DNA from: Pseudomonas sp. PDM18
Lineage (GTDB): Bacteria > Pseudomonadota > Gammaproteobacteria > Pseudomonadales > Pseudomonadaceae
Assembly (NCBI RefSeq): GCF_014852585.1
Contig: NZ_JACVBX010000006.1
Location: 124,001 to 188,000, forward strand
Length of the DNA stretch: 64,000 nucleotides
Direction of reading: 5' to 3'
Shown: piece by piece, positions 56,913 through 64,000 of the stretch
Layout: each line of letters begins with the position of its first letter
Numbering within the stretch: the stretch's first letter is position 1
Made by a program: the position numbers and the translations under genes
The notes under the pieces: model-generated
What the model saw: the letters and a program-made list of their open reading frames with translations, nothing else
Told to the model about the DNA's origin: nothing
Database searches by the model: none

Positions 56913-57340
56913 TACTCCCAACTGCAGCCCGTATAATCCGGCAAGTTAGCAGAGTCATTGTACTTGAAATCTACCACCCTACCGGAATTGGCCTTATAAC
57001 TAAACCCATAAATATTAGCTCCCTGAGACAACACTTTGTACTCACCACCAAACTTTGTTTTGAACACTTCCTTCCAAATGGTTGTTACTTCAGAAGGACG
57101 ATCCTTATCTAAAACCCTTTCTTCCGCTCCGACAAACACCAGCAAAATTGCCTCACTAGACCCATCATATTGCACATACCCAACATTCAAACGACCATCT
57201 TCAACATATGAAGTAGAAAGCTTTATATTAACTGGCTTTTTAGCGTAATGAGTAAAGCACCTTGTATCAAACTTCAATTCTTCGCCGTGAGTAATGACTG
57301 GGAAAACCACAAAACTCAAAACCAACAAAGCCCTAATCAT
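56912..57340 (-). CDS. Small exported protein, likely immunity to the GH19-type effector
   Basis: 142-aa exported protein with signal LLVLSFVVFPVITHG/EE and no known domain. Its ribosome site AGGAGG lies inside the effector's last codons and it starts 4 bases after the effector stop, the classic place for an immunity gene. A periplasmic protein is what a peptidoglycan-hydrolase effector would need. AT-rich. Confidence 0.65.
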   Translation of the reverse strand: MIRALLVLSFVVFPVITHGEELKFDTRCFTHYAKKPVNIKLSTSYVEDGRLNVGYVQYDGSSEAILLVFVGAEERVLDKDRPSEVTTIWKEVFKTKFGGEYKVLSQGANIYGFSYKANSGRVVDFKYNDSANLPDYTGCSWE

Positions 57341-57344
57341 CCCG

Positions 57345-60300
57345 TCAGCCTCCTAGAGAATTTATTCTTTGATTAAGATATGGAATAACATCTACATACC
57401 TAATTCCGTATATCTTTTTATTTGGAGCATTAGGCAATGGATTGGCCTGTAGCATGATTCTAGCGCGCAAATAGCCAGTCAATGCCTTGTTGGAGCTCTT
57501 CTCTACGCCCGACTCCGCTCTCGCCGGATCATGCCAAATACCCCACCCCAAGCAATAGATCTTATTTCCATATATCATGCTATCTTCAAACGAAAACCCG
57601 CCAGAAACTTCCAGCACTCTCAAATGTTCAGCACCAAGAGCGCTTACCGCTCTATTAAAGAATCCCAACCTATCATTATACCCATTAAATCCTCCATTTA
57701 TTTTGGCGGTAACCATATTAAAATCATCTGCGGACGCCACCGCACTCAGCCCTTTGTAAATCTTATAAAACCAGAAAGCAGATAGTGCGCTGTGCGGTGC
57801 CATTGTTACCTTATCTCTTGCTGCCGCAGTAGAAATAAAGTCCCCCCCAATGTACTCCCCATATTTCACATAATTTTCTTGCAAAGTAAGCTGCATTACC
57901 CCCCTACCATACCATGGGCTATAGGATTTAGTTGACCCTGCATACTCACTTACTGCGTTAAGCTTGTCGCTTTCATGCAAAACCTGCGCAAGAAAATGGG
58001 CTTTATCCCTGCACTTATTTATTCCAAAACGAGAAAAACCTTGATTAATTGAATCCAGGTGCCGACGAATTACGACATCTGAAGAGCTTGGAGATATTCT
58101 CTTTAATTCTTCCTCGGTAATATCTCGATCACAAGCGCAATCTCCTTGGGAAAGGTGCACTACTAACCCCACCGAATGAAAGTGATACACCTCCCCTCGT
58201 CCCAGCAATCCAAGGCCCGGCGCAACGTCGTTCCACCACCCCAACTTCCCCATTCGCTCCTTGCTAGCCACCCAGTTGGGGTTTGGCGTCGAACCGCTAT
58301 GCCCCAACAAGTCGTCCAGTGGGTCCCACTTCTGCGATCCGCCGAACCATTCGCTTTCGTAGTGAATGATCAGTCTCGACACTGATTGGGCAACGGCGGG
58401 CAGGTGCAAGCCAGCCTGCAACTCGTCGGAGGTCAACATGCCGTCGGCGCCATCGGGGACCAGGTCATGCAGGCGTTTGTGCAAGGGCCCTTTTGTCGCT
58501 TGCTCGATCCAGGGCTGATAGCGTACGAGTTGCTCTTCATTCAACTCATGCGCTGCGCACATTGAATAGGCGAGTTCTTCCCGTGGTGTGCTGTCGTTGT
58601 AGATCAGTTCATAGCCTTCCCAGGCCCACGGATTGACCCAAGGCGTTACGCCAACCTCTTCGCATACCCAACCATCGAGGGGCGCGAACCCGGCGTTATT
58701 GAACAGCCCCTCGAGGCGATACCAGTTGCGGGCTCTTTCAGTGCCGGCGGCGGGCACCTGGATCTTGTATTCCGCACGCAGGCCGGTGAGCAGGCTTTTC
58801 GGCAGTATCAGATCGTTCCCGGTAAGCGTGCCGGCGGCAGTGGGGCTGGGCGGATGGCTGGCGTTGAAGCTGTCCTGATGGGCAATGACGGTTGTGCCCT
58901 TGGCGAACTTCAGCCATGTCTTGCCGCTGGCGGGCAGGTCTTTCGCCCAGTCACGGCTCTGGCTGATGAAGGTCTCGACGTTCTGGCCGCTGAAGACTTC
59001 CAGGTGCAGGCGGTGCTGTGGACGGGTGTCTTTCGCGTCCTGGGTGTCGCCGATGTGGCCGATCAACGCACCTGCCTTGATGGCAAAGGGTGCGGCCAGA
59101 ACCACAACGGCATCTCGCGCTTGTGGCTCAAGCTGCCCTTCCAGCGACGCAAAGTGGACGTACTGGTTGACGCTTTCGAGCTTGCGAAAATCGCCTTCCC
59201 CACTGACGGTGACTTCTGCGCCTTTGGGCAGCTTGCCAATGATGGCGGTCCCGGCATTGCTGTTGGGTTCGGCGCGGACATTGAGTGAAGTGGATTTCAC
59301 TCGATAGAGATCGCCCGCGATTAGTTCCAGGTGCGAGAAAGACAGGTAGCCTCGAAGCGCGCCATCTTCCTCCATGAGCCACGCAGACCCGCGTGTACCT
59401 TCCAGCTTACGAAAGGCGCCCTCGCCGCTGACGGTGACCTTGGTACCGCGCTCCAGCAGATCGATGACAGGGGCCGGGTGCGCAGAGTTGTGGTTGGCGC
59501 GGCTACGGACGTTCAGACCTCGCCTACCGGCGCGGGTGTCGTTCACCGTCTGCTTTACTCGCAGCTCGGTGCCTTCGGGCCAGAAGGCCGGTCGCGCGAT
59601 GGACTCATCGTCTCGATAAGCCGCCCAGTGTTGCAGGTGCATGTAGAGGCTATAGAAGATGAGCTCCGGCGGCGCCGCTTCACTTCCGGCAATCGCCGGC
59701 GCCTGCAGGCGATGCCTGACCAGCACGAAGCCGGTGGCAAAGGGAGCCTGGAAGGCTTCGTTCGATGCGTTGTAGAAGGTGCTCTGCGGGTATTCGGAGT
59801 CGATACGGTAGGCGACCACCTCTCCATCGGCGATGCAGCGCACGTGGGAGGGATCGGTTTTGCCATCGGTGCCGGGGTCGAAATGGATGCCACCATGCCA
59901 GAAGCCATTACGCCCCAACGGATAGTAACCACCTGCCGCATCAGCCAGATTGGTGAGTTGCACCAACGGGTTGGAGTTATCGCCCAGGGGGTGGCTCCAG
60001 CTCTTCAACGGCTGGAGAGCCGGGGCTGGAGTCGAAGTGCTCCCGCCTGGCGTCAACGCCCCACTGACGAGGTCAGCGATGTAACGCTCGAACTGAGCTT
60101 GCTCCAGTTCCGCGTGGACATGTATGGCATAAGTACGGGTTCCGTTCGCTCCCGTCCCATCCTGAAGCCCAATGGGCTGGCCGTATACGACGGTATCGCC
60201 GGTAGCGACTAAAAATGGCGGTTTCAGGTGAAGTACTTGACCCAACAACTTCCCGCCCGGCACGTCAAAAATTTTTACCGTCCCGTAGGAGTTACTTGTC

Positions 60301-60557
60301 TTAACGTAGCCGGCGATAGGAGAAGGAACTCGAATACTTTGATTGCTTCCATCAACCAAAAGCACGAAGTCTTTTTTAATCAGCGTCCGGCCGTCTGGCG
60401 TATATCGGACCTCTTCCAACTGACCATCAATTGTCTGATAAGACCGATTTGGCTCCTGGCCAGAAGAAGGGTGATGCTTAGCCAGATCACTATATCTTTC
60501 AACGCTCTCGATGGCACTGCCAACGCTTTCGACAATGGTATAGCGTTGTTCCGTCAT
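57345..60557 (-). CDS. Large cell-wall-hydrolase T6SS effector (M23-like, SH3, GH19-type)
   Basis: 1070-aa effector. The N-terminal half has two M23-like folds, the first with HVH at 146-148 and the second with WHGGIHFD (His221, His225), both lacking a full metal-site set by eye. Two bacterial SH3 domains follow (RRGLNVRSRANHNS; STSLNVRAEPNSNAG). The C-terminal ~250 residues resemble a GH19/lysozyme-like hydrolase: FLAQVLHES (Glu862 the likely acid), WYGRGVMQLTLQENYVKYG and AKINGGFNGYNDRL. An Asp-rich loop (CACDRDITEEEL) precedes it. Start has GGAGGT. Base composition drops sharply near 58180, at the domain border. Predicted to cut peptidoglycan. Confidence 0.85.
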   Translation of the reverse strand: MTEQRYTIVESVGSAIESVERYSDLAKHHPSSGQEPNRSYQTIDGQLEEVRYTPDGRTLIKKDFVLLVDGSNQSIRVPSPIAGYVKTSNSYGTVKIFDVPGGKLLGQVLHLKPPFLVATGDTVVYGQPIGLQDGTGANGTRTYAIHVHAELEQAQFERYIADLVSGALTPGGSTSTPAPALQPLKSWSHPLGDNSNPLVQLTNLADAAGGYYPLGRNGFWHGGIHFDPGTDGKTDPSHVRCIADGEVVAYRIDSEYPQSTFYNASNEAFQAPFATGFVLVRHRLQAPAIAGSEAAPPELIFYSLYMHLQHWAAYRDDESIARPAFWPEGTELRVKQTVNDTRAGRRGLNVRSRANHNSAHPAPVIDLLERGTKVTVSGEGAFRKLEGTRGSAWLMEEDGALRGYLSFSHLELIAGDLYRVKSTSLNVRAEPNSNAGTAIIGKLPKGAEVTVSGEGDFRKLESVNQYVHFASLEGQLEPQARDAVVVLAAPFAIKAGALIGHIGDTQDAKDTRPQHRLHLEVFSGQNVETFISQSRDWAKDLPASGKTWLKFAKGTTVIAHQDSFNASHPPSPTAAGTLTGNDLILPKSLLTGLRAEYKIQVPAAGTERARNWYRLEGLFNNAGFAPLDGWVCEEVGVTPWVNPWAWEGYELIYNDSTPREELAYSMCAAHELNEEQLVRYQPWIEQATKGPLHKRLHDLVPDGADGMLTSDELQAGLHLPAVAQSVSRLIIHYESEWFGGSQKWDPLDDLLGHSGSTPNPNWVASKERMGKLGWWNDVAPGLGLLGRGEVYHFHSVGLVVHLSQGDCACDRDITEEELKRISPSSSDVVIRRHLDSINQGFSRFGINKCRDKAHFLAQVLHESDKLNAVSEYAGSTKSYSPWYGRGVMQLTLQENYVKYGEYIGGDFISTAAARDKVTMAPHSALSAFWFYKIYKGLSAVASADDFNMVTAKINGGFNGYNDRLGFFNRAVSALGAEHLRVLEVSGGFSFEDSMIYGNKIYCLGWGIWHDPARAESGVEKSSNKALTGYLRARIMLQANPLPNAPNKKIYGIRYVDVIPYLNQRINSLGG

Positions 60558-60595
60558 TTCAGTACCTCCAACTCCACTGCCATATCAAGCTTTCG

Positions 60596-61057
60596 TCATA
60601 TCCCACAGGCGGCGCCGAAGGTGTTGAGCAAAAAAGTCCGCCCAGCGCTAACTACTTTCAGCGTCATCAAACGGTCGGCCGACTCTCCGTACTCGCTCGG
60701 ATTTTTTGACTTTCTGATGTAAACATCTGCCTTTGTGGTCTTACTTGAATAACTAGAATGCTTATCGGTAGAACCAACCCGATCCAAACCCAACAAAGCC
60801 CCATTAATTTTCACATAAATTTTCTCATCAAACTCTACAGCAATCGGATTTTCATACTTGAGACCCATATTATTTTTCCCGACAGGAATGTGCACACACT
60901 GGAACGCTTCTACCTCACCAGAAGCATGATAAGCAGTAAGAGCCTCGTTAAATGTCAGCGCCTGGAGCCCTGCTGGTTCCTTTGCAGAAACAGATGAAGC
61001 AAAACCAGACTCAGATAAAAAAGCCAATAAAACAAAAAATGCGATTCGACTTAACAT
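60596..61057 (-). CDS. Small exported protein between VgrG and the effector
   Basis: 153-aa exported protein with signal AFFVLLAFLSESGFA/SS; AT-rich, no known domain, no obvious similarity to the 142-aa protein at 56912-57340. It lies between VgrG and the effector gene, where adaptor or immunity genes are often found. Its export argues for immunity rather than a cytoplasmic adaptor. Function unknown. Confidence 0.55.
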   Translation of the reverse strand: MLSRIAFFVLLAFLSESGFASSVSAKEPAGLQALTFNEALTAYHASGEVEAFQCVHIPVGKNNMGLKYENPIAVEFDEKIYVKINGALLGLDRVGSTDKHSSYSSKTTKADVYIRKSKNPSEYGESADRLMTLKVVSAGRTFLLNTFGAACGI

Positions 61058-61125
61058 AAGGCCACCACCGATATAGTTTTCTAATCAACCCAAGCAAACT
61101 TTTAGACCTTTCACGCATATTCTTT

Positions 61126-61158
61126 AGGCGCCATTCGGTGACGAAGTCACCTCGCCTG
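61126..61158 (-). terminator. Hairpin after vgrG of module 1
   Basis: GGTGAC (61137-61142) pairs with GTCACC (61146-61151), with outer arms AGGCG (61126-61130) and CGCCT (61154-61158). On the minus strand it follows the vgrG stop by about 40 bases. No T-run, so partial termination or mRNA processing rather than a full stop is likely. Confidence 0.4.
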
Positions 61159-61200
61159 CCCATTCCGAACTGAATGCGTTCGGTGGATGTTCCTTGCCAG

Positions 61201-63573
61201 CTAGATCGATAGCGTGCGGTCGCTCAACCGGTGCGGTTGGCTCTCGGTGAGTTTGGGCATCGTGGGCGTCTGCAGCGGCAGCGATGCCGCTGTCTTCAGG
61301 TACTCGTAGTGCGGCGACTTGACCTTGTAATCACCCTGGGTGCCGGATTCGATGCCGCTCGGATCCAGGGTGATGTAGGTACCCCCGGCGTTCAGCACGA
61401 TTTTCTTCTTCGCCGTGATGCGGATTTCGTCCTCGGTGCTGGTGAGATCCAGCGCCTGCCGGGCGATCAGTTCCATGCGGTCGTTCTGGGCCTGCACCTG
61501 CACGGGGCCCTGGTTGGCGATCAGCTTCATGCCGAGCTTGCGCACGAACAGGCTCACCCCTTCGCCAGCGCCGATGAAGAGGCGCTTGACCACGCTAACG
61601 TCCGCCTGGTTACCGGCGTTGAGCATCAGGTTGCGCTGGGCTGCCAGTTGCAGGTGCGTGCCGCTCGTCATGGCAATGCCCCTGGGAGCGCTGAGGAGCA
61701 GGACGGAGGATTTCAGCTGGTCGAGGTCCTTGCGCAGCAGGTCGATCTGGGTCTGCACCTGGGCCGGATCGGCCTTGGCGGTTTCGGCATCGGTCGAGAG
61801 GCTGCGCATCTCCTCGCCGGCTTGCTCCAGGCGGGCGATGGCTTCCTGCATGGCCAGCACCTGACCTTGCGCGCTGGGCTGGACGTCGGCGCTGATGAAC
61901 ACGCCCTTCCCTGCCCGCACCGAACCCCAGCCGTCGGTACGCAGCTCGAAGCCTTCACCGCGCTGCTCACGGTTCGCATCCACCAGATGCCCGAGGTTGA
62001 GCTGGCTCTTGCCGCTGTACTCGGTGCTGAGCTTGATGTGTTCCTTGCCGCGCGAGTCGTCCATGCGCAGCTTGTTATTGTCGGGCGTGCGCAAGACGTT
62101 GCGCTTGTAGTTCTTCAGCGTGACGTGGTCGGGGTGCTGGCTGTCGTGGATCGCGTGGGCGATATAGGGCCGGTCGGGGTCGCCGTTTTCGAAGGCGATG
62201 CGCACTTCGGTACCCTGGATCAATGGGAAGTGGAGCCCGTAGGTGTCGCCACTGTAGGGGCGCGCCAGGCGTAACCAAAGACTTTCGCGCCCGGCGGGCC
62301 AGGTATCACGGTCGAACAGGAAGTGGCACTTGTAGCGGCCTTCCATGTCGATGTGGCCGTACAGGTCGTTCGGTTCCGGGCTGGTGACGCGGGCCGGGAT
62401 GGTGCCGGCGATCACCGGTTTGGCCGGTACGTCCGGACGGAAGCAGATGTGCTCGGCGTAGGGGATGGTTTCGAACTGCGCCTCAAAGCTGCGGTCGCGG
62501 GCGGCGCTGCTGTGCAGGCGCACGATAACTGCGCCGGAGGCGAAGGCTTTGGGCGCGCCGTCGAGCTTCAGTACCTGGCCGGGGGTGATGGCCGGGGTAC
62601 TGGTGACGCCGGTCAGGCGGATGCGCTGGTTGAGATAGCGCTCGTGAGCAAGGCGCGCGTAGAAGTAGCCGCTCTCGCTTTCCAGGTCTTCGTCCTGGGC
62701 ATAGGCATCGCCGAGCGTCTGATGCGGCTCGCCATAGTGGTAAGCCTCGCCATAGGTGGTTTTCGGCGAGTTGAGCTGATCGATGCTGGCGTCCAGTTGC
62801 GCGCCAGCATCGCGATAGTAGTAGGCGCGGTTGCTGACCTGCTGCTGCACGACTGCATGGCTGACCTGGAGGTTCCAGACGGCATCCTGCCCGGCGGACT
62901 CCAACGATGACAGCGGGCGTAAGGGCAGCGGCGGCGCGGGGAGGTAATGCCGCTGGTCGTCCGAGAATTCGCATACATCGATTTTCAGCCGTGCATCCAT
63001 GCTGAAGCGGTACCAGATGCCAACCTCGGAGGTGAGGCGCTGGATGAACGCCAGGTCGTCCTCGCCATACTGTATCGTCTGTTCGCGCTGCGGGTATTCG
63101 CGGGTCAGGTCGAAGAGGAAGTCCTGCCCTTCGAAGTCGTTGCGGCGTAGCACCTGCTCGACGATCTCCGGCACGCTCTGGTTCTGGTAAAGGCGGTACT
63201 GGCGGGCACGGTCCAGCAGTTTCAGGCGTGGCTCCAGCGTCACCTCGTAGTGGGCTTCGTCACGCGACCCGGAGAGCCGTTTGAACGAGGTGATGCTGCC
63301 ATGCAAGGTACGCAGCGGTGCGGCAATCGGCGGCGTATAGCCGGGAATACCCAATTGCTCGGGCGGCGCGCGCAAGCTAAAGCTGGCGTCCTTGAGCAGG
63401 AAGGTGTCGGCGTCGAGGTCGAGATCGGTGCTGGTGAATTCGATGCGGTAGGCGAAGGTCTGGCTCAGCCCTTCGCTGCCGCTGAACGCCAGCACATCGA
63501 GTGGTGCAGCAACGCCCTGGACTCCGAGGCTGTGCCGAGAATGATCGAAGAACGTCCGCAATTCATTAAGCAT
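61201..63573 (-). CDS. vgrG: VgrG spike protein, module 1
   Basis: 790-aa TssI/VgrG with the gp27-like base (RTFFDHSRHSLGVQGVAAPL start; RYLNQRIRL), gp5 OB-fold (NDLYGHIDMEGRYKCHFLFDRD) and DUF2345 needle. It ends after a short tail with no effector domain, unlike the VgrG of module 2. The first ~550 residues of the two are clearly paralogous. The ATG overlaps the tssH stop by 8 bases with GGAGGAG upstream. It probably delivers the GH19-type effector through the module's PAAR. Confidence 0.95.
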   Translation of the reverse strand: MLNELRTFFDHSRHSLGVQGVAAPLDVLAFSGSEGLSQTFAYRIEFTSTDLDLDADTFLLKDASFSLRAPPEQLGIPGYTPPIAAPLRTLHGSITSFKRLSGSRDEAHYEVTLEPRLKLLDRARQYRLYQNQSVPEIVEQVLRRNDFEGQDFLFDLTREYPQREQTIQYGEDDLAFIQRLTSEVGIWYRFSMDARLKIDVCEFSDDQRHYLPAPPLPLRPLSSLESAGQDAVWNLQVSHAVVQQQVSNRAYYYRDAGAQLDASIDQLNSPKTTYGEAYHYGEPHQTLGDAYAQDEDLESESGYFYARLAHERYLNQRIRLTGVTSTPAITPGQVLKLDGAPKAFASGAVIVRLHSSAARDRSFEAQFETIPYAEHICFRPDVPAKPVIAGTIPARVTSPEPNDLYGHIDMEGRYKCHFLFDRDTWPAGRESLWLRLARPYSGDTYGLHFPLIQGTEVRIAFENGDPDRPYIAHAIHDSQHPDHVTLKNYKRNVLRTPDNNKLRMDDSRGKEHIKLSTEYSGKSQLNLGHLVDANREQRGEGFELRTDGWGSVRAGKGVFISADVQPSAQGQVLAMQEAIARLEQAGEEMRSLSTDAETAKADPAQVQTQIDLLRKDLDQLKSSVLLLSAPRGIAMTSGTHLQLAAQRNLMLNAGNQADVSVVKRLFIGAGEGVSLFVRKLGMKLIANQGPVQVQAQNDRMELIARQALDLTSTEDEIRITAKKKIVLNAGGTYITLDPSGIESGTQGDYKVKSPHYEYLKTAASLPLQTPTMPKLTESQPHRLSDRTLSI

Positions 63574-64000
63574 GGTTCAACTCCTCCTGGTGAGTCCCAT
63601 TGCTGTCGCCGAATGTCAGAACGGCGCCCTCTTCTTCGCTGTAGCCAAGGCTCACCCAGCGGCTGGCCTGGTGTGCGGCCTGACGCTGCAGCAGTTGCTG
63701 GCTGAGGACGGGAAGGATCTGCTGGTTGAGCAGGCTGTCGATGTTGCGCGCGCCGCTGTCGGGCAGCAGGCATGCAGCCACCAAGGCGTCTTCCAGCTCT
63801 GCCTCGGCACGGCATTTCAGGCCGTAGTGACGTTGCAGTCGGCGTGCGACCTGGGCGAGCTTGATGGCGACGATTCGCTTGAGCGCGCTGGCATCCAGCG
63901 GGCGGTAGATCAGTGTCTGGAAGCGTGCCAGCAGCGCTGGCTGGAAGTGGTCGCGCAGGGCTGGCCTCAACAGCTCCTGCAAGACGCTATCGGGTGCGTC
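63566..64000 (-). CDS. tssH: T6SS ATPase TssH (ClpV), 3' end only
   Basis: C-terminal 144 residues of the AAA+ ATPase that recycles contracted sheath; the gene continues past the right edge. Visible is the end of the D2 domain and the D2-small domain (FQPALLARFQTLIYRPLDASALKRIVAIKLAQVARRL; LPDSGARNIDSLLNQQILPVLS), where GARNIDSLLN is the ClpV form of the sensor-2 motif. It overlaps vgrG by 8 bases. Confidence 0.93.
   Translation of the reverse strand, partial: DAPDSVLQELLRPALRDHFQPALLARFQTLIYRPLDASALKRIVAIKLAQVARRLQRHYGLKCRAEAELEDALVAACLLPDSGARNIDSLLNQQILPVLSQQLLQRQAAHQASRWVSLGYSEEEGAVLTFGDSNGTHQEELNHA

Overview
The window looks like a chromosomal stretch of a high-GC Pseudomonas. The evidence is an OprD-family porin, a GlxA-type AraC regulator, an MqoB-like malate:quinone oxidoreductase, GC-rich third codon positions, and REP/REPIN-like palindromes of Pseudomonas type between genes. 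I cannot fix the species from sequence alone. No rRNA, tRNA, CRISPR array, transposase or integrase was seen.

Left part (1-23000): a patchwork of metabolic and regulatory genes. It opens with the 5' part of katG, cut by the window edge. A three-gene set follows (antibiotic-biosynthesis-monooxygenase-like membrane protein, alpha/beta hydrolase, YtcJ-like amidohydrolase), with a winged-helix/P-loop regulator upstream. A GlxA-type regulator is divergent from an isochorismatase-fold hydrolase/DoxX/OprD-porin set. Next come an MFS exporter divergent from a LysR regulator, a secreted metallo-beta-lactamase-fold hydrolase, a second LysR divergent from an AraC-type regulator, a P-type cation ATPase, a GNAT acetyltransferase divergent from a MocR-type regulator, and mqo.

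Middle part (23200-29230): a GntR(FCD) regulator followed by a co-directional transport/catabolism operon: family-3 binding protein, permease, ATPase, a second polyamine-type binding protein and a gamma-glutamyltransferase. It looks like uptake and breakdown of a gamma-glutamyl or polyamine-like nitrogen compound. A palindrome just upstream of the GntR start is a candidate operator.

Right part (29237-64000): one long minus-strand type VI secretion (T6SS) locus, read from high to low coordinates. It starts with the 3' end of tssH (clpV). Two parallel modules follow, each ordered VgrG - effector/immunity genes - PAAR - two-TM protein - TssM. The core genes tssA, tssF, tssG, tssJ, tssE and an ImpA_N/OmpA fusion close it. 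tssB, tssC, hcp, tssK and tssL are not here and presumably lie beyond the right edge. Module 1 (63573-49053) carries a large M23-like/SH3/GH19 cell-wall-hydrolase effector and an AT-rich run of exported proteins, probably immunity. Module 2 (47567-35902) carries a VgrG with a C-terminal HExxH metallopeptidase, a class-3 lipase effector and matching exported/lipoprotein partners. A six-unit zinc-ribbon protein of unknown function sits between the modules.

The most striking feature is that the locus encodes two full-length TssM proteins. By eye, a 1,604-bp tract (36215-37818 and 49333-50936) is identical between them, with many substitutions immediately outside on both sides. This is the signature of recent gene conversion. 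The N-terminal cytosolic parts and the two-TM partner proteins have diverged strongly. The copies are direct repeats 13,118 bp apart, so recombination between them could remove or exchange a whole effector module.
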